This document shows, piece by piece, positions 1 to 8,076 of a DNA stretch of 64,000 nucleotides. Made by a program: the position numbers and the translations under genes. Below the pieces are notes generated by a model. It ran no database searches. It was not told the DNA's origin and saw nothing but the letters and a program-made list of their open reading frames with translations. The DNA is from Lachnospiraceae bacterium (lineage in GTDB: Bacteria > Bacillota > Clostridia > Lachnospirales > Lachnospiraceae). The first letter of the stretch is position 1, and every line of letters begins with the position of its first letter. The stretch spans positions 1 through 64,000 of the forward strand of contig JAFZRY010000030.1 of NCBI GenBank assembly GCA_017619615.1, written 5' to 3'.

Positions 1-18
1 CCTCTATTAGGGGAGAAT

Positions 19-47
19 CACCCTACCGCCATTTTGGCGGTGCGGTG
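19..47. repeat. Stable hairpin (ACCGCC...GGCGGT)
   Basis: A short inverted repeat with arms ACCGCC and GGCGGT around a tetranucleotide loop, flanked by a second weaker match (CACC/GGTG). The same ACCGCC/GGCGGT words occur again at 111-121, so the region from 19 to 121 holds several copies of one arm. On the minus strand the hairpin lies downstream of the tRNA-like sequence and is preceded by an A-run; it may be a terminator without a proper T-tract. Function is not known. Confidence 0.45.
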
Positions 48-64
48 AACATGCTTTTTTACAT

Positions 65-175
65 CCATGTCCCGATTCGAACTCAGCAGTCAAATTTCAT
101 TTCTGAATTTGGCGGTAGGTGAGCTGACCGCTTAGGAGGCGGACCCTCTATCCTGCTGAGGTATTGCGACTGGAT
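65..175 (-). pseudogene. Degenerate tRNA-Arg(CCU)-like sequence
   Basis: Read on the minus strand, this stretch has a D arm (CCTC AGCAGGATA GAGG), an anticodon arm with loop CTCCTAA (anticodon CCU, Arg) on a CCGC/GCGG stem, and a T-loop-like GTTCGAATC at 74-82. Between anticodon arm and T loop are about 40 bases instead of 5, including a CAAATT/AATTTG hairpin. No matching acceptor stem or paired T stem can be drawn. It is therefore a tRNA remnant or tRNA mimic rather than a functional tRNA; the D and anticodon arms are too good to be chance. Such decayed tRNAs often mark old integration sites. The rest of 1-351 holds the hairpin and the tandem repeat listed separately, and no protein gene. 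Confidence 0.45.
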
Positions 176-257
176 TCCAGAAAAAGTTTCGGAACAGTTC
201 CTTATTGTACGGTGTTCCACCGGCAAAATCAAGCGCATTTTTATATCAGGGCGGCAA

Positions 258-339
258 CTGTGAAAAATCGCCCACCGAGAACCGTCCCCGTAACCCACCT
301 GTGAAAAATCGCCCACCGAGAACCGTCCCCGCAGCCCAC
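258..339. repeat. 41-bp direct tandem duplication
   Basis: Two adjacent copies of a 41-bp unit, 258-298 and 299-339, differ at only two positions (TAACCC versus CAGCCC near the end). The unit contains the word AACCGTCCCC, which is also found in the hairpin at 43359-43390. The repeat lies in the non-coding stretch downstream of the TauE-like gene. Confidence 0.8.
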
Positions 340-351
340 CTGCGGCCGGCT

Positions 352-1134
352 TTATTTGCTCAGCAGGTCATATAGCATCTTGGCGAACAGCAGGCCAAGG
401 ACGACGAACATCATGAAGCGGACGCGTTTGGAGCCGCCGCGGATGGCGAAGCGGGCGCCGCAGTAGTTGCCGGCGATGCTGCAGAGGGCGGCGGGGAGGA
501 CGAGGCGCCAGGCGACGTAGCCGTTGGTGATCCAGACGACGGCGGCGGCGACGTTGGAGGCGAGGTTGGTGATGCGGGAGCAGCCGGCGGCGGTGACGAG
601 GTCCATTGAGAGGAAGGCCGTGAAGCACATGATCATGAAGGTGCCGGTGCCGGGGCCGACCAGGCCGTCGTAGCAGCCCAGGGCCAGGCCGATGAGGAGG
701 GAGATCAGGTCGGCTTTCCGCTGCGGAACGGCGGCCTGATCCGGCGGCGCGGCCTCATCCGAGCCGAAATCCCGCTTCAATACAAGGAAAACGGCGACGA
801 CCGGCAGCGCGACCAGCAGGATCGTTTTCAGGACCGCTTCCGGCAGATGCGCCGCCAGGGCGGTCCCGGCCGCCGAACCCGCCAGAGCGCCGATGATGGC
901 GAACAGGACGGGGCGGAAACGGGCCTTCCCGCTCCGGATGTATTTGGCGCTGGAGATCACGGCCCCGCAGCCGCTGGAGATCTTATTCGTCCCGGCTGCG
1001 AACTGCGCGGGCAGACCGGCCAGCAGGTAGGCGGGGATCGCAATGATCCCGCCGCCGCCGGCGACGGAGTCGACAAAACCCGCCAAGAAGACCAGCGGAC
1101 ACAGAATCAACAATTCTTTGAGCAGTTCCGGCAT
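352..1134 (-). CDS. TauE/SafE (TSUP) family permease
   Basis: A 260-residue polytopic membrane protein of the TauE/SafE family, which moves sulfite, sulfonates or other organic anions, usually outward. The sequence shows the two-fold repeat of the family: AGGGGIIAIP followed by GTNK near the N-terminus (residues about 25-51) and the matching GPGTGTF in the second half (about 160), with roughly seven to eight hydrophobic segments. A GGAGGAAC ribosome site precedes the ATG. It lies 34 bp behind the RpiR regulator gene and is probably co-transcribed with it. Being back to back with a TRAP uptake locus, it may export a product or by-product of the imported compound; that is inference. Substrate unknown. 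Confidence 0.85.
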   Translation of the reverse strand: MPELLKELLILCPLVFLAGFVDSVAGGGGIIAIPAYLLAGLPAQFAAGTNKISSGCGAVISSAKYIRSGKARFRPVLFAIIGALAGSAAGTALAAHLPEAVLKTILLVALPVVAVFLVLKRDFGSDEAAPPDQAAVPQRKADLISLLIGLALGCYDGLVGPGTGTFMIMCFTAFLSMDLVTAAGCSRITNLASNVAAAVVWITNGYVAWRLVLPAALCSIAGNYCGARFAIRGGSKRVRFMMFVVLGLLFAKMLYDLLSK

Positions 1135-1168
1135 ATTTCAGTTCCTCCCCCGGCCGCAGGCCGCCGGC

Positions 1169-2041
1169 TCAGCGCAGATACAGGTCGAAATGTTCCCAGG
1201 TCTTCTCGTTGCGGGTCAGGATGTCGCGGCTCTTCGGATAGGTCGCGGCGCCGACGGCGTTGAGCAGGGCGGTGATCACGGCGAGGATCGGCACGGTATT
1301 GTCGCAGTAGGAAAAGATCTCGTTGTCCACGAGGAGCGGCACGGACGCGTGCGGGACCAGCGGCGAGGACAGGCTGTCCGTGATCGCGATCGTCGGGACG
1401 CCGGCATTCGCCGCGTAGGAGATGGCATTCGTGGTGGAGCGCAGATAGCGGGGCATACTGATGCAGAGGAAGACGTCGCCTTCCCGCAGTTCGGCAAGCG
1501 CGTCGAAATTGGCCGTCTGGGTGCTGAGCGCGTACACGTCTTCCCGGATCCAGCGGAGCTCGAGCGCGAAAAACTCCACCAGGTAAAACGAACTGCGCGA
1601 GCCGAACATGAAAACGCGCTTCGCCTCGGAAAGCAGGCGGACGGCCTCCCCGAAACGGGCGGGGTCGAGGCTGCTCACCGTGCGCCGGAGGCCTTCGACC
1701 TCCTTCTGGATGATCATCTGCAGGATCGACGTGCTGTCGGTGCCGAGGTCGGTCACCATACCGAGGCGCTGGCTCACGGAGATGCGGCTGCGGACGTATT
1801 CCTGAAAGGCGTGCTTCATCTCGCTGAAGCCGGAATAGCCGAGCAGCGCGGCGAATTTGAGGATGCTGATCTCGCTCACGCCACAGTCCCGGCTGAGGCC
1901 GGCCAGGGTGGAAAAGACCGCGGTATCCAGGTTGGCAGTCAGGTGATCGGCGATCCGCGTCTGCGTCCGGGTGAACTTCGGACGGACCGCTTCGATCCGG
2001 TCAAGCGGGTCTAAATTGTCAAGAAGCGACACGTCGGGCAT
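1169..2041 (-). CDS. RpiR/MurR-family transcriptional regulator
   Basis: A 290-residue regulator with an N-terminal RpiR helix-turn-helix domain (residues 1-80; RIADHL and the following VSEISILKFAALLGYSGFSE recognition region) and a C-terminal SIS phosphosugar-binding domain (about 105-250; FMFGSRSS and CISMPRYLRST). Family members sense sugar phosphates or related ligands and control adjacent catabolic or transport genes. A GGAGG site sits 9 bp before the ATG. It is transcribed away from the M29/TAXI/TRAP genes across a 261-bp intergenic region, the usual arrangement for a local regulator, so it probably controls that locus as well as itself and the TauE gene. The ligand is not predictable. 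Confidence 0.88.
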   Translation of the reverse strand: MPDVSLLDNLDPLDRIEAVRPKFTRTQTRIADHLTANLDTAVFSTLAGLSRDCGVSEISILKFAALLGYSGFSEMKHAFQEYVRSRISVSQRLGMVTDLGTDSTSILQMIIQKEVEGLRRTVSSLDPARFGEAVRLLSEAKRVFMFGSRSSFYLVEFFALELRWIREDVYALSTQTANFDALAELREGDVFLCISMPRYLRSTTNAISYAANAGVPTIAITDSLSSPLVPHASVPLLVDNEIFSYCDNTVPILAVITALLNAVGAATYPKSRDILTRNEKTWEHFDLYLR

Positions 2042-2205
2042 GGGTCCCGCCTCCTTTCTGTTACATTATGGAAAGCCTGCTGTTATTACACTTTCATTAT
2101 AACTTGATTTCGGTAAAAAAACAGCCGTTTTTTCGCATTATTCTCTAAAAAAATCAAGCGTTTGCTTTATAAATTTTCAGGCAATAAGGTTTCTGCTTTT
2201 TCCTA

Positions 2206-2234
2206 TTGACGAAAATGCAAATTTGTAGTACAAA
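2206..2234 (+). promoter_or_regulatory. Putative promoter of the M29-TAXI-TRAP genes
   Basis: TTGACG at 2206-2211, a 17-bp gap, then TACAAA at 2229-2234, with a second AT-rich TAATAT just beyond. The ATG of the M29-like gene follows about 70 bp later. The remainder of 2042-2302 is AT-rich and contains TATAAT in minus orientation (2093-2098) suitable for the RpiR gene. No clear operator was recognised. Confidence 0.45.
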
Positions 2235-2302
2235 TAATATGGAAAAACATCTGGCTGCGAAAACCAAAATCGAAACCAATATTTTACGAGAGAGGTAAAA
2301 AC

Positions 2303-3316
2303 ATGGAAGACAATCGTATCATTGAATGTATCGAGCGTGCTGATTACATTCTCGGCAACCTGATGGCGGTCAAGCCCGGCGAAGAAGTGCTGATCGTGAT
2401 CGACCCTCAGACGGATATGCGCATGGCGAACGCCATGGCCGGCGCGGCTTCCCGTCTGGGCGCGGAATACGGCATTTACATGATGCCCATCCGCGGCAAA
2501 GATCAGGCCACCATCTTCCCGAAGTCCCTGGAACTGGGCATGGATGCCTGCGACGTGTTCGTCGGCATGACCACCGCTTCCGGCGCGGCCATCTACAACA
2601 ACCACCTGAAAGAGCTCATCAACCAGAAGAAGCTCCGTGAAGTCTCCATCTGCCTGCGTCACATCGACAACTTCACCCGCGGCGGCGCGCTGGCGGACTA
2701 TGAAGCGGTCTATGCGGACGGCCTGAAGCTGCAGGCGATCTGGCGCGGCCACAAGATGGCGCACATCACCACCCCGGCCGGCACCGACCTGTACATGGAA
2801 ATGAACGACATGGAGCCCATCGTGGAATGCGGCATCGCCCGGAACCCCGGCGACGCGATGGCCTGGTCCGACGGCGAAGTCTCCCTGGGCCCGGTGATCG
2901 ACACCACGCACGGCAAACTGGTCATCGACGGCCCGATCTGCTACTACGGCCATCCGACCATCCCCGTGGAACTGCGCATCGAGAACGGCCGCATCGCCGA
3001 AGTCGTCGGCGGCGACCCGCTGATCTGCACCGAGATCCGCCGCCAGATCGCGGAAGTCAAGGATTCCGACAACATCGCCGAGATCGGTATCGGCCTGAAC
3101 CCCGCCTGCCTGTTCAACGGCGACTTTGAGGAAGAAAAGAAGGCGCGCGGCACCTGCCACATCGCCATGGGCAACGGTTTCTACTACGGCCAGCCCGCCC
3201 GCTCCACCGTGCACATCGACATGGTGCAGTACAACCCGACCGTCGTGTTCGACGAGGGCACGGACCGCGAAGTGGTCATCGTGAAGGACGGCAAGGTCGT
3301 CTGCCTCGGCGACTGA
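2303..3316 (+). CDS. M29 aminopeptidase / NicX-like metalloenzyme
   Basis: A 337-residue soluble protein of the superfamily holding M29 (thermophilic) aminopeptidases and 2,5-dihydroxypyridine 5,6-dioxygenase NicX. The N-terminal half has the typical opening (RADYILGNLMAVKPGEEVLI). The C-terminal half holds the candidate metal site: PAGTDL near residue 155, GE/SDGEVSLGP near 190, then CHIAMGNGFYYGQP and HIDMV near 285-305. Classic M29 enzymes are about 370-410 residues, so this is slightly short. GAGAGG precedes the ATG. It is the first gene of a run with a TAXI binding protein and a TRAP permease, so its substrate may be what the transporter brings in. Peptidase versus ring-cleaving role cannot be settled from sequence. 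Confidence 0.7.
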   Translation: MEDNRIIECIERADYILGNLMAVKPGEEVLIVIDPQTDMRMANAMAGAASRLGAEYGIYMMPIRGKDQATIFPKSLELGMDACDVFVGMTTASGAAIYNNHLKELINQKKLREVSICLRHIDNFTRGGALADYEAVYADGLKLQAIWRGHKMAHITTPAGTDLYMEMNDMEPIVECGIARNPGDAMAWSDGEVSLGPVIDTTHGKLVIDGPICYYGHPTIPVELRIENGRIAEVVGGDPLICTEIRRQIAEVKDSDNIAEIGIGLNPACLFNGDFEEEKKARGTCHIAMGNGFYYGQPARSTVHIDMVQYNPTVVFDEGTDREVVIVKDGKVVCLGD

Positions 3317-3403
3317 TCACGACCCCCAGTTCCCCACTCATATTCCGGGCCCGGGAACGTTGACCGGCCCCGAAGAATACACCTATTTTAAGGATGAGAA
3401 AAA

Positions 3404-4411
3404 ATGAAGAAAGCACTGGCAATTTTCCTGGCCACCCTGATGCTGATCGGTATGCTCAGCGCCTGCGGCGGCGGAAACACCGACACCACCACCAAAGCCG
3501 GCGGTGAAGTAAAAGCTCAGGACCTGGTCATGGGCACCGGCTCTACCGGCGGCACCTATTTCGCTCTGGGCGGCGCCATGGCCAACGCGATCAACAACAA
3601 GCTGAAAGATCAGAAGATCACCATCACCGCGCAGTCCACCGGCGCTTCCGTCGAAAACTGCAACCTGATCCAGGCCGGTGAAATGGATCTGGGCATTGCC
3701 ATGAACAACGTGGCGGCGAACGCCGTGGCCGGCACGGGCGCCTTCTCGGCCCCCTGCGACAAGGTCATGGCCATCGGCGTCGTGTACAGCGAAGTGTACC
3801 AGATCGTGGCCAACGCCAAGACGGGCGCCAAGAACGTCGAAGACCTGAAGGGTCTGAAGATCGCCGTCGGCCCCGCCGGTTCCGGTACCGTAGGTCTGTC
3901 CGAGAAGGTCTTCGCGGCTGCCGGTCTGGATATCAACAAAGACATCCAGCCTCAGAGCGACTCCTTCGGTGATGCCGCCACCAAGATGCAGGACGGCCAC
4001 ATTGACGCGGCCTGCAACGTGCTGGCTGTGCCCGCTTCCTCCATCATTGAGATGACCACCTCCATGGATCTGGCTTACATCGACATCAGCGATGACATCC
4101 TGGCGGCCATCCAGAAGGAAGCCCCTTACTTCACCCGTCTGGTCATCCCGGCCAACACCTATCCGGGCCAGACCGAGCCGATCAACACCATCACCTGCAA
4201 GGCCGTGCTGTACTGCAGCAAGGACCTGAGCGAAGAGACCGTGTATCAGATCACCAAGGCTTTCTATGAGAGCGGTGCCGAGATCGCGGCTGCCCACCAG
4301 ACCGGCAAGGAAGTGCAGCTGGAAGGCTGCCTGAACGGCGTTACCACCCCGATCCACCCCGGTGCTGCCAAGTACTTCCAGGAGAAGGGCATCAGCGTAC
4401 CGAACAACTAA
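3404..4411 (+). CDS. TAXI-family TRAP transporter solute-binding lipoprotein
   Basis: A 335-residue extracytoplasmic binding protein of the TAXI subgroup of TRAP transporters. The signal peptide (MKKALAIFLATLMLIGML) ends in a lipobox SAC followed by GGGN, so it is lipid-anchored on the outer face of the membrane. The mature start LVMGTGSTGGTYFALGGAMA is the characteristic TAXI opening, and GPAGSGTVGLSEKV near residue 165 is another family hallmark. AAGGATGA precedes the ATG. It lies 87 bp after the M29-like gene and 124 bp before the fused permease, completing an uptake system energised by an ion gradient. TAXI proteins of known ligand bind acidic amino acids or dicarboxylates; the ligand here is unknown. 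Confidence 0.92.
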   Translation: MKKALAIFLATLMLIGMLSACGGGNTDTTTKAGGEVKAQDLVMGTGSTGGTYFALGGAMANAINNKLKDQKITITAQSTGASVENCNLIQAGEMDLGIAMNNVAANAVAGTGAFSAPCDKVMAIGVVYSEVYQIVANAKTGAKNVEDLKGLKIAVGPAGSGTVGLSEKVFAAAGLDINKDIQPQSDSFGDAATKMQDGHIDAACNVLAVPASSIIEMTTSMDLAYIDISDDILAAIQKEAPYFTRLVIPANTYPGQTEPINTITCKAVLYCSKDLSEETVYQITKAFYESGAEIAAAHQTGKEVQLEGCLNGVTTPIHPGAAKYFQEKGISVPNN

Positions 4412-4462
4412 TTCGTTCCGGTCCTTTGGCCCCGGTCCTGCGTTCTGTTAGCAGGGCCGCAG

Positions 4463-4502
4463 CAATGGAGAGGATTCCGCCTCGTACGGGTCCTCCCCAT
4501 TG
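4463..4502 (+). promoter_or_regulatory. Intercistronic hairpin between TAXI and TRAP genes
   Basis: CAATGG...CCATTG with inner GAGGA/TCCTC pairs forms a long stem-loop without a following T-run. It lies in the gap between the binding protein and the permease. Such hairpins often protect the 3' end of a binding-protein message and keep its level above that of the permease; here that is inference. Confidence 0.5.
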
Positions 4503-4535
4503 TCTATTTTATCGGTATGGAGGAATACTCTGATT

Positions 4536-6539
4536 ATGGATGAAGAATTAAAGGTCTCACCCGTACAGGAGGGAGAAGCTGCATTCGATGCCGACGAAAT
4601 CATGCAGAAATACGACAAGGAATCCGCCGTCCGTAATCTGACGGGGATCCCTCAGAAGATCGTCTTCGTTTTCTGCGTATTATGGTCCTGTTTCCAGCTG
4701 TACACCGGTCTGTTCGGCACCTTCCCGTCCACTCTGCAGCGTGCCCCGCATCTGGCTGCGGCCATGACGCTGGTCTACCTGCTCTATCCCCTGAAAGGGA
4801 AACCGGGGAAAACGATCCCCTGGTATGATTATATCTGCGCGCTCTGCTGCATGTTCTGCGGCCTGTATCACGTCATTTTCTATGACGATCTGCTGCTCCG
4901 GGCCGGCAGTTTCACCACCCTGGACATCGTGGTCAGCTGCATGGCCATCCTGCTGCTGCTGGAAGCGGCCCGCCGCGTGGCCGGTCTCGTGATCGTTTCC
5001 ATCAGTTCGATCTTCCTGCTGTATGCATTCCTGGGCCAGCACCTTCCGCAGAACTGGTTCCTGTTCCATGCCCGGTTCACGTTTAAACGCGTGGTCTGCA
5101 CGGAATGGCTCGGCACGGAGGGCATCCTGGGCTCCCCGATCTACGTATCGTCCACGTTCATCTTCCTGTTCCTGGTCTTCGCGACGTTCCTGAAAGCCAG
5201 CGGCGTCGGCGACTGGATGACCGGCATTGCCATGGGCGCGGTCGGCGGATACGCCGGCGGTCCCGCCAAAGCGGCCGTTGTGGCCAGCGCCCTGCAGGGC
5301 ACGGTCAGCGGCTCTTCCGTGGCGAACGTGGTCTCGACGGGTTCCATCACGATCCCGCTGATGAAGAAGACCGGTTACAAACCGGAATTCGCCGGCGCCG
5401 TGGAAGCGGCGGCCTCGACGGGAGGACAGATCATGCCGCCTGTCATGGGCGCGGCGGCCTTCATCATGACGGAGTACACCGGCCTGTCCTACGGCACCAT
5501 CGCGCTGGCCGCCTGTATCCCCGCCGTCCTGTACTTCACGGGTATCTTCACCAACGTGCACTTCGAAGCCGTCAAGAACGGCCTGCTGGGCATGAAGAAG
5601 GAAGACCGCCCGGTCGTACGGAAGCTGCTCAAGGAAGGCTGGTACATGGTCGCCCCGATCATCGTCATCGTCTGGCTGCTGATCGACGGCAAGTCAGCCA
5701 TGATGGCGGCCGTGTGGGGCATTTTCACCTGCATCTGCGTCTGGATCATCAACATCATCAAAGAAGAACGCCGTTTTGACGTGAAGACGTTCGTCACGAA
5801 GTTCATCAACGCCCTGCACGACAGCGCCCGGAGCGCGATCGCCGTGGCCGTGACCTGCGGCTGCGCCGGCGTCATCGTCGGTTCCGTGACCATGACCGGT
5901 CTGGGCCTGAAGATGGCAAACGGTATCGTCGAACTGGCGGGCGGCAGCCTGTGGCTGACCATGATCTTCACGATGCTCTGCTCCATCCTGCTGGGCATGG
6001 GCGTTCCGACGACGGCCAACTACATCATCCAGGCGACGATCTCTGCCCCGGCCCTGGTGGCCCTGGGCACGCCCGTGATCGCAGCTCACCTGTTCGTGTT
6101 CTACTTCGGTATCGTGGCCGACATCACGCCGCCTGTTGCGCTGGCCGCCTTTGCCGGTTCCGGCATCGCCGGCTCGAAACCGATCCCGACCGGTTTCAAC
6201 GCGACCCGGCTGGGCATTGCCGCCTATCTGGTCCCGTATATGTTCGTGCTGAATCCGATCCTGGTCCTGGTGAACGTCGACGGCCTGGCGACCGGCATGT
6301 TCATCCTGGCCGCCATCAAGGCGATCCTGACCGCCATGATCGGCATGATCGGCGTCGCGACCGGCTTCACCGGATACTTCCGCAGATCCTGCGCCTGGTG
6401 GGAGCGCATACTCCTGATCGGCGCCGGCCTGCTGCTGATCGACCCGAACACGTTGACCGATATCATCGGCATCGTCGTGGTCGGCGGCATCTTCGTCCTG
6501 CAGACCCTGCAGAACAAGAAGGAAAAAGCGGCCGCGTAA
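4536..6539 (+). CDS. TRAP transporter fused (4TM/12TM) permease
   Basis: A 667-residue polytopic protein in which the small DctQ-like and large DctM-like TRAP subunits are fused, as usual for TAXI systems. The first part (to about residue 190) has four to five membrane segments; the remainder holds the conserved permease motifs, including VVASALQGTVSGSSVANV near 255 and MGVPTTANYIIQ near 490. The ATG at 4536 is chosen because GGAGG stands 12 bp upstream; reading from the upstream TTG at 4500 adds residues with no homology. It works with the preceding TAXI lipoprotein to import an organic acid or amino acid with co-transported ions. The last gene of the locus; a terminator follows. Confidence 0.92.
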   Translation: MDEELKVSPVQEGEAAFDADEIMQKYDKESAVRNLTGIPQKIVFVFCVLWSCFQLYTGLFGTFPSTLQRAPHLAAAMTLVYLLYPLKGKPGKTIPWYDYICALCCMFCGLYHVIFYDDLLLRAGSFTTLDIVVSCMAILLLLEAARRVAGLVIVSISSIFLLYAFLGQHLPQNWFLFHARFTFKRVVCTEWLGTEGILGSPIYVSSTFIFLFLVFATFLKASGVGDWMTGIAMGAVGGYAGGPAKAAVVASALQGTVSGSSVANVVSTGSITIPLMKKTGYKPEFAGAVEAAASTGGQIMPPVMGAAAFIMTEYTGLSYGTIALAACIPAVLYFTGIFTNVHFEAVKNGLLGMKKEDRPVVRKLLKEGWYMVAPIIVIVWLLIDGKSAMMAAVWGIFTCICVWIINIIKEERRFDVKTFVTKFINALHDSARSAIAVAVTCGCAGVIVGSVTMTGLGLKMANGIVELAGGSLWLTMIFTMLCSILLGMGVPTTANYIIQATISAPALVALGTPVIAAHLFVFYFGIVADITPPVALAAFAGSGIAGSKPIPTGFNATRLGIAAYLVPYMFVLNPILVLVNVDGLATGMFILAAIKAILTAMIGMIGVATGFTGYFRRSCAWWERILLIGAGLLLIDPNTLTDIIGIVVVGGIFVLQTLQNKKEKAAA

Positions 6540-6570
6540 AAACAGCCGCCGCGATAGTTCCGCGAACAAC

Positions 6571-6624
6571 AAAAAAGAGCTGCCGTTCCGGTCCGTTATG
6601 GCCGGGCGGCGGCTCTTTTTTTTG
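6571..6624. terminator. Bidirectional rho-independent terminator
   Basis: AGAGCTGCCG pairs with CGGCGGCTCT, with A-run on the left and T-run on the right. It separates the rightward TRAP permease gene from the leftward PPC-domain gene and can serve both. Confidence 0.85.
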
Positions 6625-6647
6625 ATGTTTTGCCGTGCAGGAGAGAA

Positions 6648-7079
6648 TTATTCCTCCGGCAGGAACCGGAACAGGTTCAGCCCGATCTCCTCGTTGCGGG
6701 CCCGGTCCACTTCGCCGTCGATCACGCGGATGACCATCTCGCAGGTCGCGCTCACGACCGCCCGGTTCAGATGGCCGCCGTGCACCCTGCCGTTCCCGTC
6801 CGCAAAACTCATGTGCAGATGCTGGTAGAACGCCCCGTCCATCGTGCTGACGGTGCCGGTCAGCGAAACGATCTCGAACTGGCCCTCGAAATGATTGCTG
6901 TGATACTGTTTCGTCGCCACGTTGTAGATCCCGACCGTGGCCTCGCTGACCGCGCCGAGCGCCTCCACCGCCGCCAGGCGGATGTTTTCCTTCTCCGCCG
7001 CGGCCTTCACCTGCTCCAGGATCTCCTCGCCCCGGTCGATGCGCACGACCAGGGTGTCCTTAAACCGTCTGTACTCCAT
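6648..7079 (-). CDS. PPC (DUF296) domain protein
   Basis: A 143-residue protein consisting of a single PPC/DUF296 domain, the compact trimeric fold found alone in bacteria and fused to AT-hooks in plants. The metal-binding histidines of the family are visible as QHLHMSF near residue 92 and VHGGHL near 104. The start at 7079 is preceded by AGGGAGG; a longer frame would run into the neighbouring gene. It follows the lyxose isomerase gene by 43 bp and is likely co-transcribed. Bacterial PPC proteins have no settled function; regulatory and small-molecule-binding roles have both been proposed for the family. Confidence 0.82.
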   Translation of the reverse strand: MEYRRFKDTLVVRIDRGEEILEQVKAAAEKENIRLAAVEALGAVSEATVGIYNVATKQYHSNHFEGQFEIVSLTGTVSTMDGAFYQHLHMSFADGNGRVHGGHLNRAVVSATCEMVIRVIDGEVDRARNEEIGLNLFRFLPEE

Positions 7080-7122
7080 GTGTTTTCCTCCCTTATCGTC
7101 ATTTGCTGACTGTTTTTGTGCT

Positions 7123-7809
7123 TTATTCCGCCGGCGGATATTCACCCACCAGCAGACGATACGGCGCCTCGTCCTCCTCAATGACCGGAAAGCGGCCCAT
7201 CGGCGGGTCGAAATGATTGTCCGCGTGGTCGTCGTTGCACTGGCTGACCTCCCCGATCAGGACGGGCCCGGAGCCGGGCTCGACGGTGAAATCGTGGTAG
7301 AGGCGCTGCGGGATGTGGATGCTTTCGCCCGGCGCCAAGCGGATCTGCGTGCCCGCCGGGACGGTGAAACAGCGTCCGTCGCAGCGGACCGTGACGTCCG
7401 CGCATTCATCCACGCTCTCATCCGGCTGCGACCGGTTGACCCGGATCAGCAGGTTCCCGCCGCCGCGGTTGATGATGTCCTCCGTCTTGAACCAGTGGAA
7501 ATGCCGCGGCGCGTACTGACCCTCCTTCAGATACAGCAGTTTTTCCGCGTAGACCTTCGGGTACCGCTCCGCCAGGGCGCGGTTGCCGTTGCGGATCGTG
7601 ATCAGGGAGAAGCCGATGCGGTCGAAGTCGCCCTGTCCGTAATCGGTGATGTCCCAGCCCAGGCCGCAGTCGCGGATCTCGTCGTATTCATGGCCTTTCC
7701 CTCGCCACTCCTCCGGGGTAAAATGGCAGAACGGGGGCAGATAGCAGTGCTCCCGCGCGCACGCGGCTTCCATTTCCCGGATGGCCCGGTTGATCTCGGA
7801 TCGTTTCAT
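7123..7809 (-). CDS. D-lyxose isomerase family protein
   Basis: A 228-residue cupin-fold protein that matches the D-lyxose isomerase family in length and motifs: an opening KRSEINRAIREM, then DEIRDCGLGWDITDYG (residues 43-58), HFHWFKTEDIINRGGGN (about 103-119) and IPQRLYHDF (about 169-177). The two His of HFHW, the Glu of TED and the His of LYHDF are the expected metal ligands. The enzyme interconverts D-lyxose and D-xylulose and often also mannose and fructose. The ATG at 7809 has AGGGGA upstream. A TATAAT with extended TG at 7957-7965 suggests its own promoter with a leader of roughly 140 bases. Confident at family level. Confidence 0.9.
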   Translation of the reverse strand: MKRSEINRAIREMEAACAREHCYLPPFCHFTPEEWRGKGHEYDEIRDCGLGWDITDYGQGDFDRIGFSLITIRNGNRALAERYPKVYAEKLLYLKEGQYAPRHFHWFKTEDIINRGGGNLLIRVNRSQPDESVDECADVTVRCDGRCFTVPAGTQIRLAPGESIHIPQRLYHDFTVEPGSGPVLIGEVSQCNDDHADNHFDPPMGRFPVIEEDEAPYRLLVGEYPPAE

Positions 7810-7956
7810 GATGTCCCCTTTTTCGCAGCGGTTTATTTCCGGGGCGCCTCCGCAGCGCCCTGCCGTTTCCGAATCCCTCCGGATATCGCAGCGGGCCCGC
7901 TCCCGTTCGACGGCGGCCCGCCGGGATGTTTTCCGCGTTCTTCTGACAGCGGCTTC

Positions 7957-7965
7957 ATTATAACA
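7957..7965 (-). promoter_or_regulatory. Extended -10 promoter for lyxose isomerase
   Basis: Minus-strand TGTTATAAT, a perfect -10 with the extended TGn element. No convincing -35 is seen at the proper distance because that position falls in the upstream terminator hairpin. The 7810-7956 leader shows no recognisable riboswitch. Confidence 0.45.
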
Positions 7966-7997
7966 CAAAAGAAGACACCCGGCGAGCACCGGATGCC
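7966..7997 (-). terminator. Rho-independent terminator upstream of lyxose isomerase
   Basis: On the minus strand a nine-pair stem with GU pairs (GGCATCCGG against CCGGGTGTC) is followed by TTCTTTT. It lies upstream of the predicted promoter, so it probably insulates this gene from the GNAT transcript. Confidence 0.55.
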
Positions 7998-8046
7998 TCC
8001 TTTGACGGGAAGATTTATGGAACAGCGGCTTTCCCCCTTATAACGA

Positions 8047-8076
8047 ATAAAAAACGGCGAAGTATTTTCGCCGTTT
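8047..8076 (-). terminator. Rho-independent terminator after GNAT gene
   Basis: AAACGGCGAA and TTCGCCGTTT form a perfect stem followed on the minus strand by a T-run, about 55 bp downstream of the GNAT stop codon. Confidence 0.85.

Noticed and set aside
83-316. 77-residue open frame near the left edge
   Set aside because: It covers the tRNA-like relic and the tandem repeat and has no ribosome site.
258-339. CRISPR array
   Set aside because: Two copies only, directly abutting, with no unique spacers and no cas genes in the window.
7810-7956. Riboswitch in the lyxose isomerase leader
   Set aside because: No known riboswitch core was recognised; the nearby hairpin with T-run lies upstream of the predicted promoter and is better explained as the terminator of the preceding transcript.
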